From assembly GCF_021155765.1 (NCBI RefSeq), contig NC_060110.1, forward strand, positions 3,162,001-3,226,000: DNA of 64,000 nucleotides, read 5' to 3'. The translations under genes were made by a program, and so were the position numbers. The DNA comes from Diprion similis. Taxonomy: Eukaryota; Arthropoda; Insecta; Hymenoptera; Diprionidae. The notes beneath the pieces are model-generated. The model saw only the letters and a program-made list of their open reading frames with translations, made no database searches and was not told the DNA's origin. Of this stretch, positions 34,130 to 64,000 are shown piece by piece. The stretch's first letter is position 1; the number at the start of each line of letters is the position of its first letter.

Positions 34130-34699
34130 CGTGCGACCGTCTGATTTGGATGTTACATTTCTTTCAGGGTCAATCCTGAACTAGTTCAGAACACTGTCTC
34201 GTATTTTGTACGCACACGCTGTGGCACATAATCCGAGATGGACGATCTGAAGGTTGCTTTCTTTTTTTGCTATTTTTTCCTTCTCTTTTTATTTTCTGCG
34301 GAAGTTGTTAAAAACTGTCTGAAGTTGGCATGACGCGTCCGCGTTGGTAAGATATATCGAAGATAACGCCGGGTCATCGACGATCTGAAGAACAGGTAAG
34401 TAGGTTGACTGAAGCCAGTCACCGACAGGTATTTCCGCGGTTTCGAAATTCCCACGCCTCGTCTTCTATGTTACAATAGCAATGTTATTATCACTTGAAA
34501 TGCCACATAATCGTTTCAAGTATAAATATGTATTCAAGGATTCATTTTACCGTTTGGCATGATCAGCCATTTACCGTTGACGTATCTACCCCTTTGTCCA
34601 TGTATCTACCAGAAGCCCTCATGCGAATCCATTTTCGAGGCTGGTCGACACCGCCGACAGGCTTCAATCATGTCACCACGTAGTACTACGGCTTCTCCC
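34130..34699. promoter_or_regulatory. PTAR1 upstream region
   Basis: Sequence upstream of the PTAR1 start, shared with the distant upstream flank of Zfr on the opposite strand. No TATA box is evident near the start codon. Short frames (34270-34455 -, 34495-34683 +) are unsupported. Confidence 0.4.
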
Positions 34700-34701
34700 T
34701 A

Positions 34702-34868
34702 GGGTTGAGTTCCGAAACCTCATACCCGGAGACCAGAAGTTGCGTTCCGAAATTAGCTAGCAACGCTACAAACTCCCTAGGACAGAGGCAGAGCTAGTCG
34801 CGAACTCAAAACTGCAACAGAGATAAAAGATTGTTGACAACACTCGGAGCTAATATCGGAACGCACCC
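34702..34868. mobile_element. MITE with GGGT…ACCC ends, TA target
   Basis: The ends GGGTTGAGTTCCGAAA and CGGAACGCACCC are imperfect inverted copies flanked by TA (34700-34701 and 34869-34870). It is 167 bp and non-coding. It lies between PTAR1 and Zfr. Confidence 0.65.
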
Positions 34869-35479
34869 TATCCAGCTGTTTACTGCACATGAAAATCCAG
34901 TCCATGCAAGCGGAATAAGTAGATAGTTTCGGAAATTACTATAGTTAGACGCTAGATGTTATCGTGAAAATGCTGCCAGACGCAAAATCAATAGTTCTAG
35001 GTCACCAAATACCGATTAGGGATTGAAATGAATGGGCTAACTGACTCAATCTTCTAATTTAGATAAACCGGGGGTAAATGATAATATTGGAATTGAAAGT
35101 TTAAATATTTTTACCTTTAGAAGCTGACTGGAACTCGGATGAAGTGCATTTCCGATGAGCCGGTGTTGAGCGAGAATTATTAAATTGGGAGATTGATCGT
35201 AATTAATTTCGATCATTGATTTGAAAAAACTAGATATTTTATTTAACCGATTTTATTGTTTAATACGGACTGGTTACAAATATAAAATTTTCGTGTTATA
35301 AAATCACTCGAAAATCAGAACGATAGAATTAAGTAATTGCTCTGGTATTTATTTCCCAACATAGTTCTAATATTTACTTTTTCTTTTTCGTCTCTACTGG
35401 AGACCGGGTAAACAGAGTTACATTCTAATTATTTAAATTTTGTTGTTTTTGTTTCTTTTGTTATTGTTGGGTTCTGTAA

Positions 35480-35980
35480 GTTTACGAATATTGAGCTGTT
35501 TCGCGGTCGGTCGACGCCACTGAACTAGGTAGATGATCCTGCAAACGGCACACGACTTTCACAGCCTTGGCTCCATTTGCTGTATATAGTATCACCTTCA
35601 GGCCGACCCTTCACACGCGTCCGTGATTGGTTGGGGTCTGAACCCTTATTTTAGAAATCCTTTCACGGTGCTGTTAAACGAGAAAGGTTGAACAGTTCCT
35701 TGATATGGTCTTTCGGTGTGTATTGCGATAGGTCGCAAAGTCTAACTTGTCAAATTGTCCCGAAGCGCCCGCTCGACGCCATGCGAATATCACCGCGCTT
35801 CCCACGGAGAAGCCAATGAAAGTGTGAGTTATATGATCGGCGTGGTGGCGTCACGCTGAGTTACAGGGGTACAGCGAATCGTATTCATTTTGGTTGTTCT
35901 CGGTGTTATTTCCATGAAAACTACACACGCCCAACGACTTCCTCCATTGTCCTTCTTTCCGGGATACTCTACGAGGAAGG
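35480..35980 (+). promoter_or_regulatory. Zfr promoter / 5' UTR region
   Basis: CpG-containing, GC-richer DNA precedes the Zfr start codon, in contrast to the AT-rich spacer before it. It includes CCAAT-type motifs (GATTGG near 35624, CCAAT near 35812) and TGTATATAG near 35582. The transcription start cannot be fixed. Confidence 0.45.

Positions 35981-35994
<14 letters not shown>
35914..35994 (+). other. Upstream ORF overlapping the Zfr start
   Basis: An ATG at 35914 opens a 26-codon frame that ends at TAA 35992-35994. This is 14 bases past the first base of the Zfr ATG (35981), in another frame. If this stretch is in the mRNA, initiation here would compete with the main start. Confidence 0.4.
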
Positions 35995-52070
<16,076 letters not shown>

Positions 52071-52568
52071 GTAACACCAAACATTCAATTCACTTTATAA
52101 ATTACTATAACTACAAAGTTGTAATGAGATGAAAATTACGTCTTTTTTTCTTGTACTCGTTTTCTAGTAATATCAATTGCTTGTTTAAGTATATGGTTTA
52201 GACATAGAAGTGACTTTAAACAGTTTGAGATCATTGTGTACAGTTCGATAGTTCTTGTATGTCGTTAACTGAAACTCTATAATAAGCTAATTTCAGTCAA
52301 TACTAAGGAAAATGGAAAATTATAGAATTTTGCTGCGAGAAAAAATCTCATGATTCCAAGTCGCATAACTATAATTTAAGTCACAACTGAAAGTAAAATG
52401 TATTCATTGACTGAACGATTTCAGCTGTTTTATTTATGACTTGGACTCTGATTCGTCGCGACGGACTTTGTTACCGCACTTGGAGCGCGGTTTTGCGGTG
52501 ACAGACGTTGTGTCGTGAAAATTCTTGCAACAAGCAATTGATATTTAGCTAGATCTCAAGACTTTCGT

Positions 52569-52574
52569 AATAAA
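52569..52574 (+). terminator. Candidate Zfr polyadenylation signal
   Basis: AATAAA about 500 bp after the Zfr stop codon. Other variants lie nearby, so the site used is uncertain. Confidence 0.35.
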
Positions 52575-53872
52575 TGATGAAATAATGTATTGGTCAGTTC
52601 TGAACACTTACTTACAATTAGCTGTATTCGAAGTCACAATGTAAGAGCGTTTCGATTTAAGTATGAGTACGGTGGTCATCGGTTGCCACGAACGTTGTTA
52701 TAACGAAGATTTATAGATCCTCTAAAATTAAGCTTAACTGTAGTTTGTAACCAGTCTCCTGTGAATGTTGTGTGTAATCGTAAAACATGCATAAATTACT
52801 TGTAATACTAACATGCCGATGGTTATATATGATTTGATGGACACACGTAGTTCCTGGCATAAAAATGAACAACTTTGACGTACGTAATGCGTTTTTATTT
52901 ATGCAAGTTAGTTCCGCAAGTAAAATTTGATTAAGATAAGTTTAACGTAGTGTTTGTGTCCACGAAGGCAGCTTGCGGTATGCCGAAGAACTATCACTTA
53001 CGTCTAAGTTATTAACTTGTATCTGACACGTGTAAGACCCTGCCATTGTATTTTCAATCACGATTGAATAAAATGAAAATGTATGCGTAGGCTGCCAGTT
53101 ATATTCACAGAAATTCTCATTCGAAGTTAATTCCATACAACATTCAAATCTTATTTAGAGATTTATAAAAGTAAAACTTTATCGTAATCAATTTATGAAC
53201 TGATCATGATCTTTACCATTTCAATACTCACTGTAGGTCATGCTGCAAAAATAAGAAATATTTGTTTTTCAATACCATCATTTATAATTAACCGATATTT
53301 TTCAATGAGCAGTACGTATGTGAACAGGTTTGCAAAGTATAATACATTCGATATGGCCATGGCGAAAGGATATACTTATAATATTAATAGAATTTTTAAC
53401 AAGGAGTCAAACTAGGTTTTTTTAATAGTATTATTAGGCAAAGAAGACTGCCTCCAATGATGCACACGATACTTCATGTAACAATAGTTTGTTTTACAAG
53501 TTTCTACTTAAAGGTTGACAGTAAATCGGTAGTAAATCATCGAAATAAAAATAATAATTAGGTTTGGGGAAGGAAAAGTCATAAAACTTGGCCATTTGGC
53601 GGATGCCTCGAATTATAGATGAATGTATCAGACTCTTTTATTTCGTTGCTGTACAGAATCGTTGCATAATTATTTTACTGCTCTAATTCCGAAACATTCG
53701 TAAGACATCTTATCAATATTATATACCAACGTTACGTGTGCTGTGGTCAAGTTATTCATATCAAAAGGTAAGTTGTTAATAACGATTTTTATTCTCGATT
53801 ATATTCACTCATCTCAACATAATAAGATTTACGAGGGATAATTTGTTTCTCATGCCTCTGAAGCCTATAGAC

Positions 53873-54010
53873 GTGGAAATGAAACGTTTGTTATTGAATT
53901 TTATGGTGTTGTACGTGGTTACACCAAGCTTGGATACGAATATTCTTACAGAGATGGACAATTTAAGCTTCTAGAGGTCCGTCGGAACTTTTTCAGGAAC
54001 GTTCCAGTAA
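53873..54010 (+). other. Possible orphan exon
   Basis: After a pyrimidine-rich stretch, a plus-strand frame reads YRRGNETFVIEFYGVVRGY, then TKLGYEYSYRDGQFKLLEVR and RNFFRNVP, before a donor-like GTAAGG near 54010. Composition is coding-like, but there is no known domain and no partner exon. It could be an isolated or decayed exon. Confidence 0.3.
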
Positions 54011-54194
54011 GGTAAATGACATCAACAGCACTGAAAATGAGCATCGAACTGTTACTACAACATAACAATAATCCAATATATGATATCTAAAATAGGAATT
54101 GTTCACCTAGAATGGTTGTCTTTTCAATCTGTATTATGTACAATGAATAAGTCTTGATCACTCTTATCGAAATAATGTTTATTATGAAGAATAG

Positions 54195-54626
54195 ATGTTT
54201 AATTATCGTAACGAAATCGGTACTTGCAAGTGTCCACCTAACTTAAAATGCAATTCATGTTTACATCTAATCAGTCGAACGAGCGGAAAATTCAGTAATG
54301 GTGTTTTAACTGTAGCTGCGCCGAGTACGTTTTTGCTATTAGTTAAAAACTGTGGAAATGTGTTCACTGCGTACCAAGTCCAAGCAGTTGAACCGATTAC
54401 AAACGGTTTTGTCTTTATCAATTCAACAATTTGTGATTATTGTGTGTGCTTAATTTTGTCGCCTCTTATCTTCGGGTTGATAATGTTATTTTCGACACGC
54501 TGCATAAGTAAGTATCAACATATTGTCGTAAACTTGTCAACAACTTGTGACGCTACACGACCCAAACATGAAAATCACCTGATTTCATCGTGCACATCGA
54601 GCAACATTCATAAACAGTACCGCTAA
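54195..54626 (+). other. Hypothetical 143-codon ORF
   Basis: An ATG-initiated frame has a Cys cluster near the start (TCKCPPNLKCNSCLH) and one hydrophobic segment (VCLILSPLIFGLIMLF, about residues 103-118). No recognised family and no Kozak-like context. GTAAGT at about 54511 could be an internal donor. It may be chance. Confidence 0.25.
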
Positions 54627-55999
54627 TTTTTCTATCCCGATGCGTATGTTATGGACATTTGAATAGGCGAGCGGCGTTTGCATAGGTATCTTTGCTGACT
54701 CATGTATTGATTACGGCACATGAGTCACAATTTCAGTTTGACACACAAATGAGCTGACTTGAAAAAATTATTTCAAATATAACATGAAGGTCTTTCTTAC
54801 GATTAATTATGCGATAAAGAAAGATCGTAAATGATATGAAATGAAATTCTAGTTGTCCCTTGTCATATCTCGTTTCATCATTTATTGAATGTGTTTTGAG
54901 ATCGTATTTCATGTATACCGAAAATCCTGTCGTGAATGATTAATTCAGGGAGTTTTGTATTTTTAAGGCATTTTCTGGAAAAAAACATCGTGTCGTAAGT
55001 TTGTTCACCTTCGTATGCATCAATTTAGGATCTGAGACCTCTGGGAGAAATAGCACTCTCACAGTAGACTGCGAGAAAAGTTCTAGTTTACTAATAATAA
55101 CCGTGCGAATGTAAACATTTCCGCGAATATCTATTGCTCGACATTGGTCAACAAGATTGTAGGTCAACAGAACATTACTGCGTCGTTACGAAGTATACAA
55201 GACGGAATAAATAATGATGCTTCTTTGTTCGAAAAACTACTCAATATAAAAACTACTCAAGGATTACTGTAAAATAAACATGAAAAAGAAATTTGAGGCT
55301 GTGATTCACAAGACAATTTCATCGAAAAGTCAAATGTTGCGTCAGTTTTCGATAAGATATGACTAACCAGAAAATTGTCGTCGATGCGGGAAAATTTTAA
55401 TCGGTTATTCTTGAATGCCTGTTCAATTTCTAAACTACAAAGTTAGTCAGCATTTTTTGAGAACAGCATTATACTGAGTCCTTCTGAAATAATACTACAT
55501 TCTTGTAACATATGCACGTTCTTCTTCTTCTTCTATTTCCTACTGACTATTCCCCTTGAGAAGATGTGTCAATCATATGCACGTTGGAAGTACAAATGCT
55601 GCTAAATGACCCGCTTTACAATATGTAAATACTCTAGGTATTACCATTTAAGTGTATCATACTGTTACACAGTAAATTATGCGCTCGCTTCATTAAATAC
55701 GTCAACGTATGGGCCGAAAAATCAAGAAAATTCTTTTGAAATAAATGAACAGCAGCTGATATTTTATGTGCCAGATATTTTCAACGTAGCCATCCTTGAG
55801 TTTGTGACGTGTAGTGCCATCTGGTCTCCAGGAAAGGAAGACCAATAACAAGAAAATGGAATAAGAGTTTCGGTTACTCCGCTAATACTTTGAGAAATTC
55901 GCAGTGGTCAAACAAATATTTTAATCATAAAATCGAAAACGTTCCAAGTACCGCATCAATTTAGTCGTCGATAAGGTATTTTTACTCATATTGAGCAAA

Positions 56000-56190
56000 G
56001 AATATTCTAGAGATCGCTTTGTTCCACAAGCCAATGAGATTCGTCGACGCAAATTCAAGGTACGTGACGCAGCTGGATTTCAGCCAATAGGAACGTCCGC
56101 GCAGACCTTCCGCACCAATCGCGTGTTTCTTCTCCATTGGCTCAGAGGTCTATAAATACAAGCTGCACAGTAGCCCCGACATTTAGTTAC
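56000..56190 (+). promoter_or_regulatory. Polyubiquitin promoter with HSE, CCAAT and TATA
   Basis: GAATATTCTAGAG at 56000-56012 fits the alternating nGAAn heat-shock element (GAA, TTC, GAG). CCAAT-type motifs lie at 56030-56035 and 56115-56140 (CCAAT and ATTGG). TATAAATA is at 56151-56158. Transcription should begin about 30 bp later, near 56181-56186 (ATTTAGTTAC). This layout fits a strong, stress-inducible gene, as polyubiquitin genes are in other animals. Confidence 0.75.
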
Positions 56191-56287
56191 GAAGTTGACG
56201 CCACGTTTGTACGGGCAGTTCACTTGAAGTCATTATAGTGCAGTTTTGCGTTGCCTTTAATCGCGTTATAAATAAGTTTCACAAGAG

Positions 56288-59445
<3,158 letters not shown>

Positions 59446-59596
59446 AGTCAAGCTGGAAAATTCCAATATCTGATCTCGCTGACGTGATCTAATGAAAAAT
59501 TGATAGTATTGATAGCGTTATTGAACTTTTTTTTACTTTCTTTAATAATAGTGCTTTCACCAAAATGTGATAATATTGATTTATGCTTCAGCAGCG

Positions 59597-59602
59597 AATA
59601 AA
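59597..59602 (+). terminator. Polyubiquitin polyadenylation signal
   Basis: AATAAA about 150 bp after the stop codon, just before the inserted TIR element at 59726. Confidence 0.65.
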
Positions 59603-59725
59603 GAATTCAGTTTAAGATGCTGACTATTTATTGTGCAATCATCCCTTCCCTATTAAACTGTAATATTCACATAGGTAAATAATCTTGTATCCTATTGTTT
59701 TCATTTCAGTACTTGCTTTCATTTA

Positions 59726-62420
59726 TACCGGGACCATCTCTAGAAACTAAACAGGAACTGCGCATGCGCCAAATGATTCAATTTCATTGGCCAGCGAAAT
59801 TGCCCCGCGGAGTAATTTTCGTCAGCTAACCAAGGCGACCAACGTACACGAAATGTGACAAGGCTCTGAATATCTCGCGCGTAAAGTAGCGTATTGAGGT
59901 TAGGTTGTTATTTATTCCTACTTATCGTGAATTTTCTAAGAAAAGTGTCATTCAGCAATACCGTAGTTGATATTAGCAGATATTTAATCGACACAATAAA
60001 GGCGTCAATGGAGAAACAAATATCAAAAGCTACAGAAATTGGATCAGTTATTTATTGAAAGAAGAAAACTGAAATTAAATGTGGAACGTCATCAACGAGT
60101 GGGAGTCTAGACAAACTGAGGCAGGTAAGTAAAAATATTGTTTATTTCAAACAGATTCTTTATTTACATAAAATTAAAAATAAATGGATTGTTGAAACCC
60201 AGTAGAGGGTTGCTCCAGAGTAAATTTGTTACAGTGCAGTGCTCCGGAAGCCAGTAATCAGTGCCAATGAACATGAAATATTAAAATAAAATCAGTAACA
60301 AGGAATAAAAGAAATAGTGTATCTTGAAACACAAAGCTTAGGAGTACAAAAAGTAGCAATTCGTTTTTCTGTCGCAATTTATTGAAAATTAGTGGTATTC
60401 AAAACAATTAGAAGCTCTTGTCTGATGATAATATCTTTTAATATTTTCAGGTGGGAAACAAACATCATCGAAGCGAGACTAAAGTTGTCAGGCGTTGAAG
60501 CGTGTAAGTAAATTTCTGATACTATGATATTTGCATATTACAATATTTTCACATGTATTCAATGATAAAATTCGTTTGTTCTGACAGACTTGAAGTTTCA
60601 AGTTTGGATAATAGGATGACAATCATACCTTACCTGATGGTCAAAACGTTTTGGTGGCTAGGACCCTAGTTTCTCGATTGGTGCCACTGTTCCAACCATC
60701 GAACCTGGTTGTTCCGTTGTTCCATTAGACAACAGGTATCCGAAGGAATTTCTTCTGGTCATCGCCACCTTCTGAACATCAGTCGTGGCAAAATTGAAGA
60801 GCACGACACACTACAGATCATGGTGTTTGAATATTCCATCATTTTAGATCTATCGAGCCAATAGTAAAAAGTTTGTTATTCAACAATTGCTGCTAACTAA
60901 TTTTACAGAGCAATCATTCCGTGCACCATTGTAATCCAAGCAGTATTATTGGCCCGCATTATTTTTCAAATTTTATTTTCGGCAGTTTTGATATTTTATT
61001 TTTCACTCTCTTGGTATTCAATTCAGATGAATAGTGTTTCAAGTGTTAAATCAGATTCCAAGGATGAATTTTGATGTGTAAACTGAACCAATCTCAATCT
61101 AAAAATGTTGGATAACTTCAGTTGAAAATGTCTTTAAAATCAATATTAATCGACAGTATCATCTGACTAGCTAGTTGCAGCTATCATCCGTGCTTGAGCC
61201 TCGTTCAACCCCAGCAAGGTCTAAGGAATGCATTCACTTACTAGTACACGTTACAAATGATCACTTTGTCTACAATAGGACTTACTTGCTGGCTAACTTT
61301 TTTATGATGAATCTTTATCAGGGAGTCATCCGGTAACTTATTGAAAGCTTGAAACCAGATTCAATTTTATACTCTTACAATGGTCCTTCATTGAAACTGA
61401 GAGTTTGTGAATCTCCATTTATTACAATTAATTCTGCATCCCATGTTAACACTGTTCGAAACAAAAAATCTCATCCTAAGATTGGAAATGGAATCTGCAA
61501 TGCAAAAGTTATCTAGTGGCACAAGTTAAAAACAAAGAACCTTATAACGGTTTCTGCGACAGAGGGATTCCTTCCGGATATTCATGTTACTGGATGATGT
61601 TCGGAGCACTATGAACAAGATATTGTATTGGATTTAGGTTTAAGTAAATATTTTCATGAACTTCAGTGAAAATTAGATATTCATTTGTTTCAAAGGAACA
61701 AGGGGTACAATGTTGAATCCGATAAGTCAATATTTTCATATGAATGTTCTGAACATTACTCTAAAACATGATTATCCTTAAAGTTAATTACTGAGGCACA
61801 TTTTGAAAATGTTGATTTTTAACTTGTGTCACAGAATGTTTCTGAGTTTTACTCTTCGGATTAGATTTCTTGAGATTAGATTTGAAATTGAAAGAAACCG
61901 TAAGATCTACAACTTCCTTTTCCAACCAACAAAAGTGGCCGATGATCTCTGCATGTGTCACGAATTGAATGGGAAGAGAAGACATCAGCTAACAGCAGAG
62001 ATGCTATTATTTTGGCTGTATTTTCTGTTGAAAGAAAAAAATTTCATTGTTATTCTTAATGTATGAAGTAATGAAAATGATTGAATAAATTGTCCCCACC
62101 TACCTGCTTCGTTTCTTCCAAGCACCCAACATTTGAACAGATTTCTTGTTTCAATCGAATAGGACGAATTTTCAAAGAGCATCAGCATTAAATTCCGACC
62201 GTTCTTTGAACAATCAATTTTCAATAACAAATGCTTCCCAAGCCTTTCCGAGTGACTATCTCAATGACTTGAGATTCTAACCTCAAAAATGCATGTGAAC
62301 TACATCGCCGACAGAAACAGAGTTTGACAGCAGGGTCTCGGGGTGGCCAGACTGCACGGACGGCGGATTTAAATTCGCGCATGCGCAGTTCCTGTTTAGT
62401 TTCTAGAGATGGTCCCGGTA
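59726..62420. mobile_element. 2.7 kb element with perfect 44 bp TIRs
   Basis: The left end (59726-59769, TACCGGGACCATCTC…GCGCATGCGC) and right end (62377-62420) are perfect inverted copies over 44 bp. They are flanked by TA (59724-59725 and 62421-62422). The length of 2695 bp suits a full-size or internally decayed DNA transposon. No intact transposase is present. In one plus frame around 61240-61690, protein-like segments (HVTNDHFVYNRTYLLANFF, LKPDSILYSYNGPSLKLRV) are broken by several stops. Possible splice donors (GTAAGT near 60125 and 60504) suggest a former multi-exon gene. The superfamily is not determined; TA target suggests Tc1/mariner-like or pogo-like. Identical TIRs point to recent mobility by a transposase supplied elsewhere. 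Confidence 0.8.
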
Positions 62421-62422
62421 TA

Positions 62423-63105
62423 TTTATTAAATGAGTCTTTTCTTTTTCGGCTTCTGCAATAGACTGAATTGTATATATTTATTACCATTCGTTAGAATTA
62501 TATAGTATTATTATTTGTTATTGATGAGCTTCAAGTTGATAACTTTGATTAAGCTGTTCATTTTCAGGACTAAGCTTGTTATTTGCTACTTGGGTTGTCT
62601 GATAAACTCATTAATTAATCCTCATATATACTTTGGAAACTCAACTCCTGAAAAGTTATTGAAGATATTGCAGAATATAGATTTTTGTTGATTATATATT
62701 ATCTGCAATCAACGATATAGGCTTCGATGAATGTTCATGACTTCGATAACTCCAACTCCGTTAATATTATTTAAACGCTGTGGCAGTTTGAGGAAATGTG
62801 GTGTAGAAGGATTAGACATTTCGGCGTTATTTTACTGTAAAGCTGAATAACAATTAAAAATTGTTGTCGAATTTTGAACCGTAGATAATTAATTATTCGA
62901 AGTAACAGGATGAAAACATATGCGGTCTCTTTCCAAGAAATTGATTGGTCGTTGCAGGTAGATGTATGTTACACAGGAACCAATGGGAACCATAGACTTC
63001 ACCATGGAGGAGTACGTGAGGAGTGCCTAATACGAAAACGCGTTGTTGATGGTAATAATTTATGTACTTTCTGATACATTTCGTTTAACAGAAAATTAGT
63101 CAAAT
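62423..63105. other. Upstream region of the THAP gene
   Basis: AT-rich spacer between the TIR element and the THAP gene. The last 150 bp before the ATG would be its promoter or 5' UTR; no clear TATA box was assigned. Confidence 0.4.
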
Positions 63106-64000
63106 ATGGTGTACACTTATTTTGTGTGCAAATGGCGAGGAGATCGAGAACCTCGAAGATCTTTTCACAAGTAAGTGAATAAAATGTGAAAGTAAGGTTT
63201 GGTTTTTGTATACAAACATAGAAGGATTGACAACTTGAGTTAAAACTAATCAAAACCAAGCACAGGGTTGAAAACGTGATTTTTTAAATGTTTTAGATTT
63301 CCTTTGGGCAAAGTTCAAAAGCAACAATGGTTAGATAATATTGGAAAAAGTGACATGGTTGTAGGAAGTCGAGCAACAATATGTTCGCTGCATTTTGAAA
63401 ACCACTGTTTTCGTTATGGGTTAGTACGCGGTAAACGATTATTGAAGGAATATAGTCTACCAACTTTATATTTAACAAAAAATTAAGGTAATTAAATGGT
63501 TCGTACAATGTGTGACTTATATGAAAAAATATATACTTCTTCAACTTATATTTATATTGCAGATTTCCGGATCAAAGAAGAAATCGAGGACGATTCTGTT
63601 ATTTTAGTTGAACCCGATACTTGCGCTACATCGGCCAAAACTATTGCATCGTCGTTGTCAGATGAAAAAGAAGGTAATTAATAGGTTCGTCAAGTGTGTG
63701 ACTCATGTGAGAAAATGTATAGATTTTTAATTCTTATTTGTGTATTTGAGATTTCTGGATCAAAGAAGAAATTGAGGATGATTTTATAATTTCACGATCA
63801 GTTGAAACTGATGCTTGCGCCACTTCAGCCAAAATCATTGCACCGACATTATCAGATGAAACTTTTACCAGCAGAGTGGCTATCGAAAGGTATTAGTCGA
63901 GTAAAAGGTCTTTCAGTGAGACCAGTAAGAATATGATCCTCGAGACTCAAACTTTTCATAATGGTGCTAATTTTTTTCTCAATCACAGATGTGGCCAAAC
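63106..64000 (+). pseudogene. THAP-domain gene, apparently damaged, runs off the window
   Basis: Exons in consistent phase: 63106-63170, 63297-63487, 63563-63673, 63751-63889 and from 63989. Exons 1-2 encode a THAP zinc domain: start MVYTYFVC, then SFHKFPL, Trp33, TICSLHF (Cys51, His54), and an AVPTIF-like box SLPTLYL with Pro77. THAP domains are C2CH sequence-specific DNA-binding modules found in chromatin factors and P-element transposases. Two defects: residue 5, expected to be the first zinc-binding Cys, is Tyr (TAT, one base from TGT); and TAA at 63484-63486 stops the frame after residue 84, although the exon junction keeps phase beyond it (codon G|AT). Exons 3 and 4 are tandem duplicates (FRIKEEIEDD / FWIKEEIEDD). 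Alternatively it encodes an 84-residue THAP-only protein. Downstream domains are outside the window. Confidence 0.6.
63488..63860 (+). repeat. Tandem duplication of intron plus exon in THAP gene
   Basis: Unit 1 (63488-63673) and unit 2 (from 63674) both start GTAATTAA and share TGTGTGAC in the intron part and GGATCAAAGAAGAAAT in the exon part. The period is 186 bp. Both exons start and end after codon base 1, so adding a copy keeps the reading frame. Confidence 0.8.

Larger units (their letters stand above)
52575..55980. other. Intergenic, no confident gene
   Basis: Between Zfr and polyubiquitin. It contains two weak coding candidates listed separately (53.9 and 54.2 kb) and a plus frame at 55606-55848 without features. 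No mobile element was recognised. Confidence 0.45.

Noticed and set aside
61561-61620. CSEHYEQD in a decayed frame inside the TIR element, resembling the THAP CSEHF motif
   Set aside because: The rest of the THAP signature is missing and stops lie on both sides; probably coincidence.

Overview
The window looks like nuclear DNA of an insect. It is AT-rich, has long introns with GT/AG borders, carries an insect-type Zfr/Zn72D gene, a PTAR1 gene and a 12-unit polyubiquitin gene, and holds many short inverted-repeat transposons. Order cannot be fixed from sequence alone; Hymenoptera is only a guess. No rRNA, tRNA or CRISPR array was recognised.

Layout. (1) 1-31.9 kb is gene-poor. The one gene I can support is on the minus strand: three coding exons at 26.1, 23.0 and 13.0 kb that join in frame and encode the Ser-rich N-terminal part of a protein I do not recognise. 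Candidate further exons and promoters (9.1, 21.7, 26.9 and 27.5 kb) are weaker. The rest is intron or intergenic DNA with foldback elements, MITEs, palindromes and simple repeats. (2) 32.5-34.1 kb, minus: PTAR1, with a short first coding exon recovered from splice phase. (3) 36.0-52.1 kb, plus: Zfr, 11 coding exons giving 996 residues, three U1-type zinc fingers and a C-terminal DZF domain. Two of its introns carry paralogous RNAs with box C/D snoRNA hallmarks. (4) 52-56 kb: mostly empty, with two weak coding candidates. (5) 56.0-59.6 kb, plus: polyubiquitin, with TATA box, heat-shock-element-like site, 5' UTR intron, 12 identical 76-residue units and a Ser-Leu tail. (6) 59.7-62.4 kb: a 2.7 kb element with perfect 44 bp terminal inverted repeats flanked by TA. 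(7) 63.1 kb to the window end, plus: a THAP-domain gene that appears damaged (a zinc-ligand Cys is Tyr, with an in-frame stop after the THAP domain) and has a tandemly duplicated exon.

The genes do not form a pathway. Zfr (RNA binding, splicing and editing) hosts the snoRNA candidates, PTAR1 belongs to the Rab prenylation system, and polyubiquitin supplies ubiquitin. The strongest candidate for something undescribed is the intronic RNA pair in Zfr (42048-42180 and 51178-51311): an identical box C to D' block, the same spacing, a shared terminal stem, and a central hairpin that keeps pairing despite base changes.
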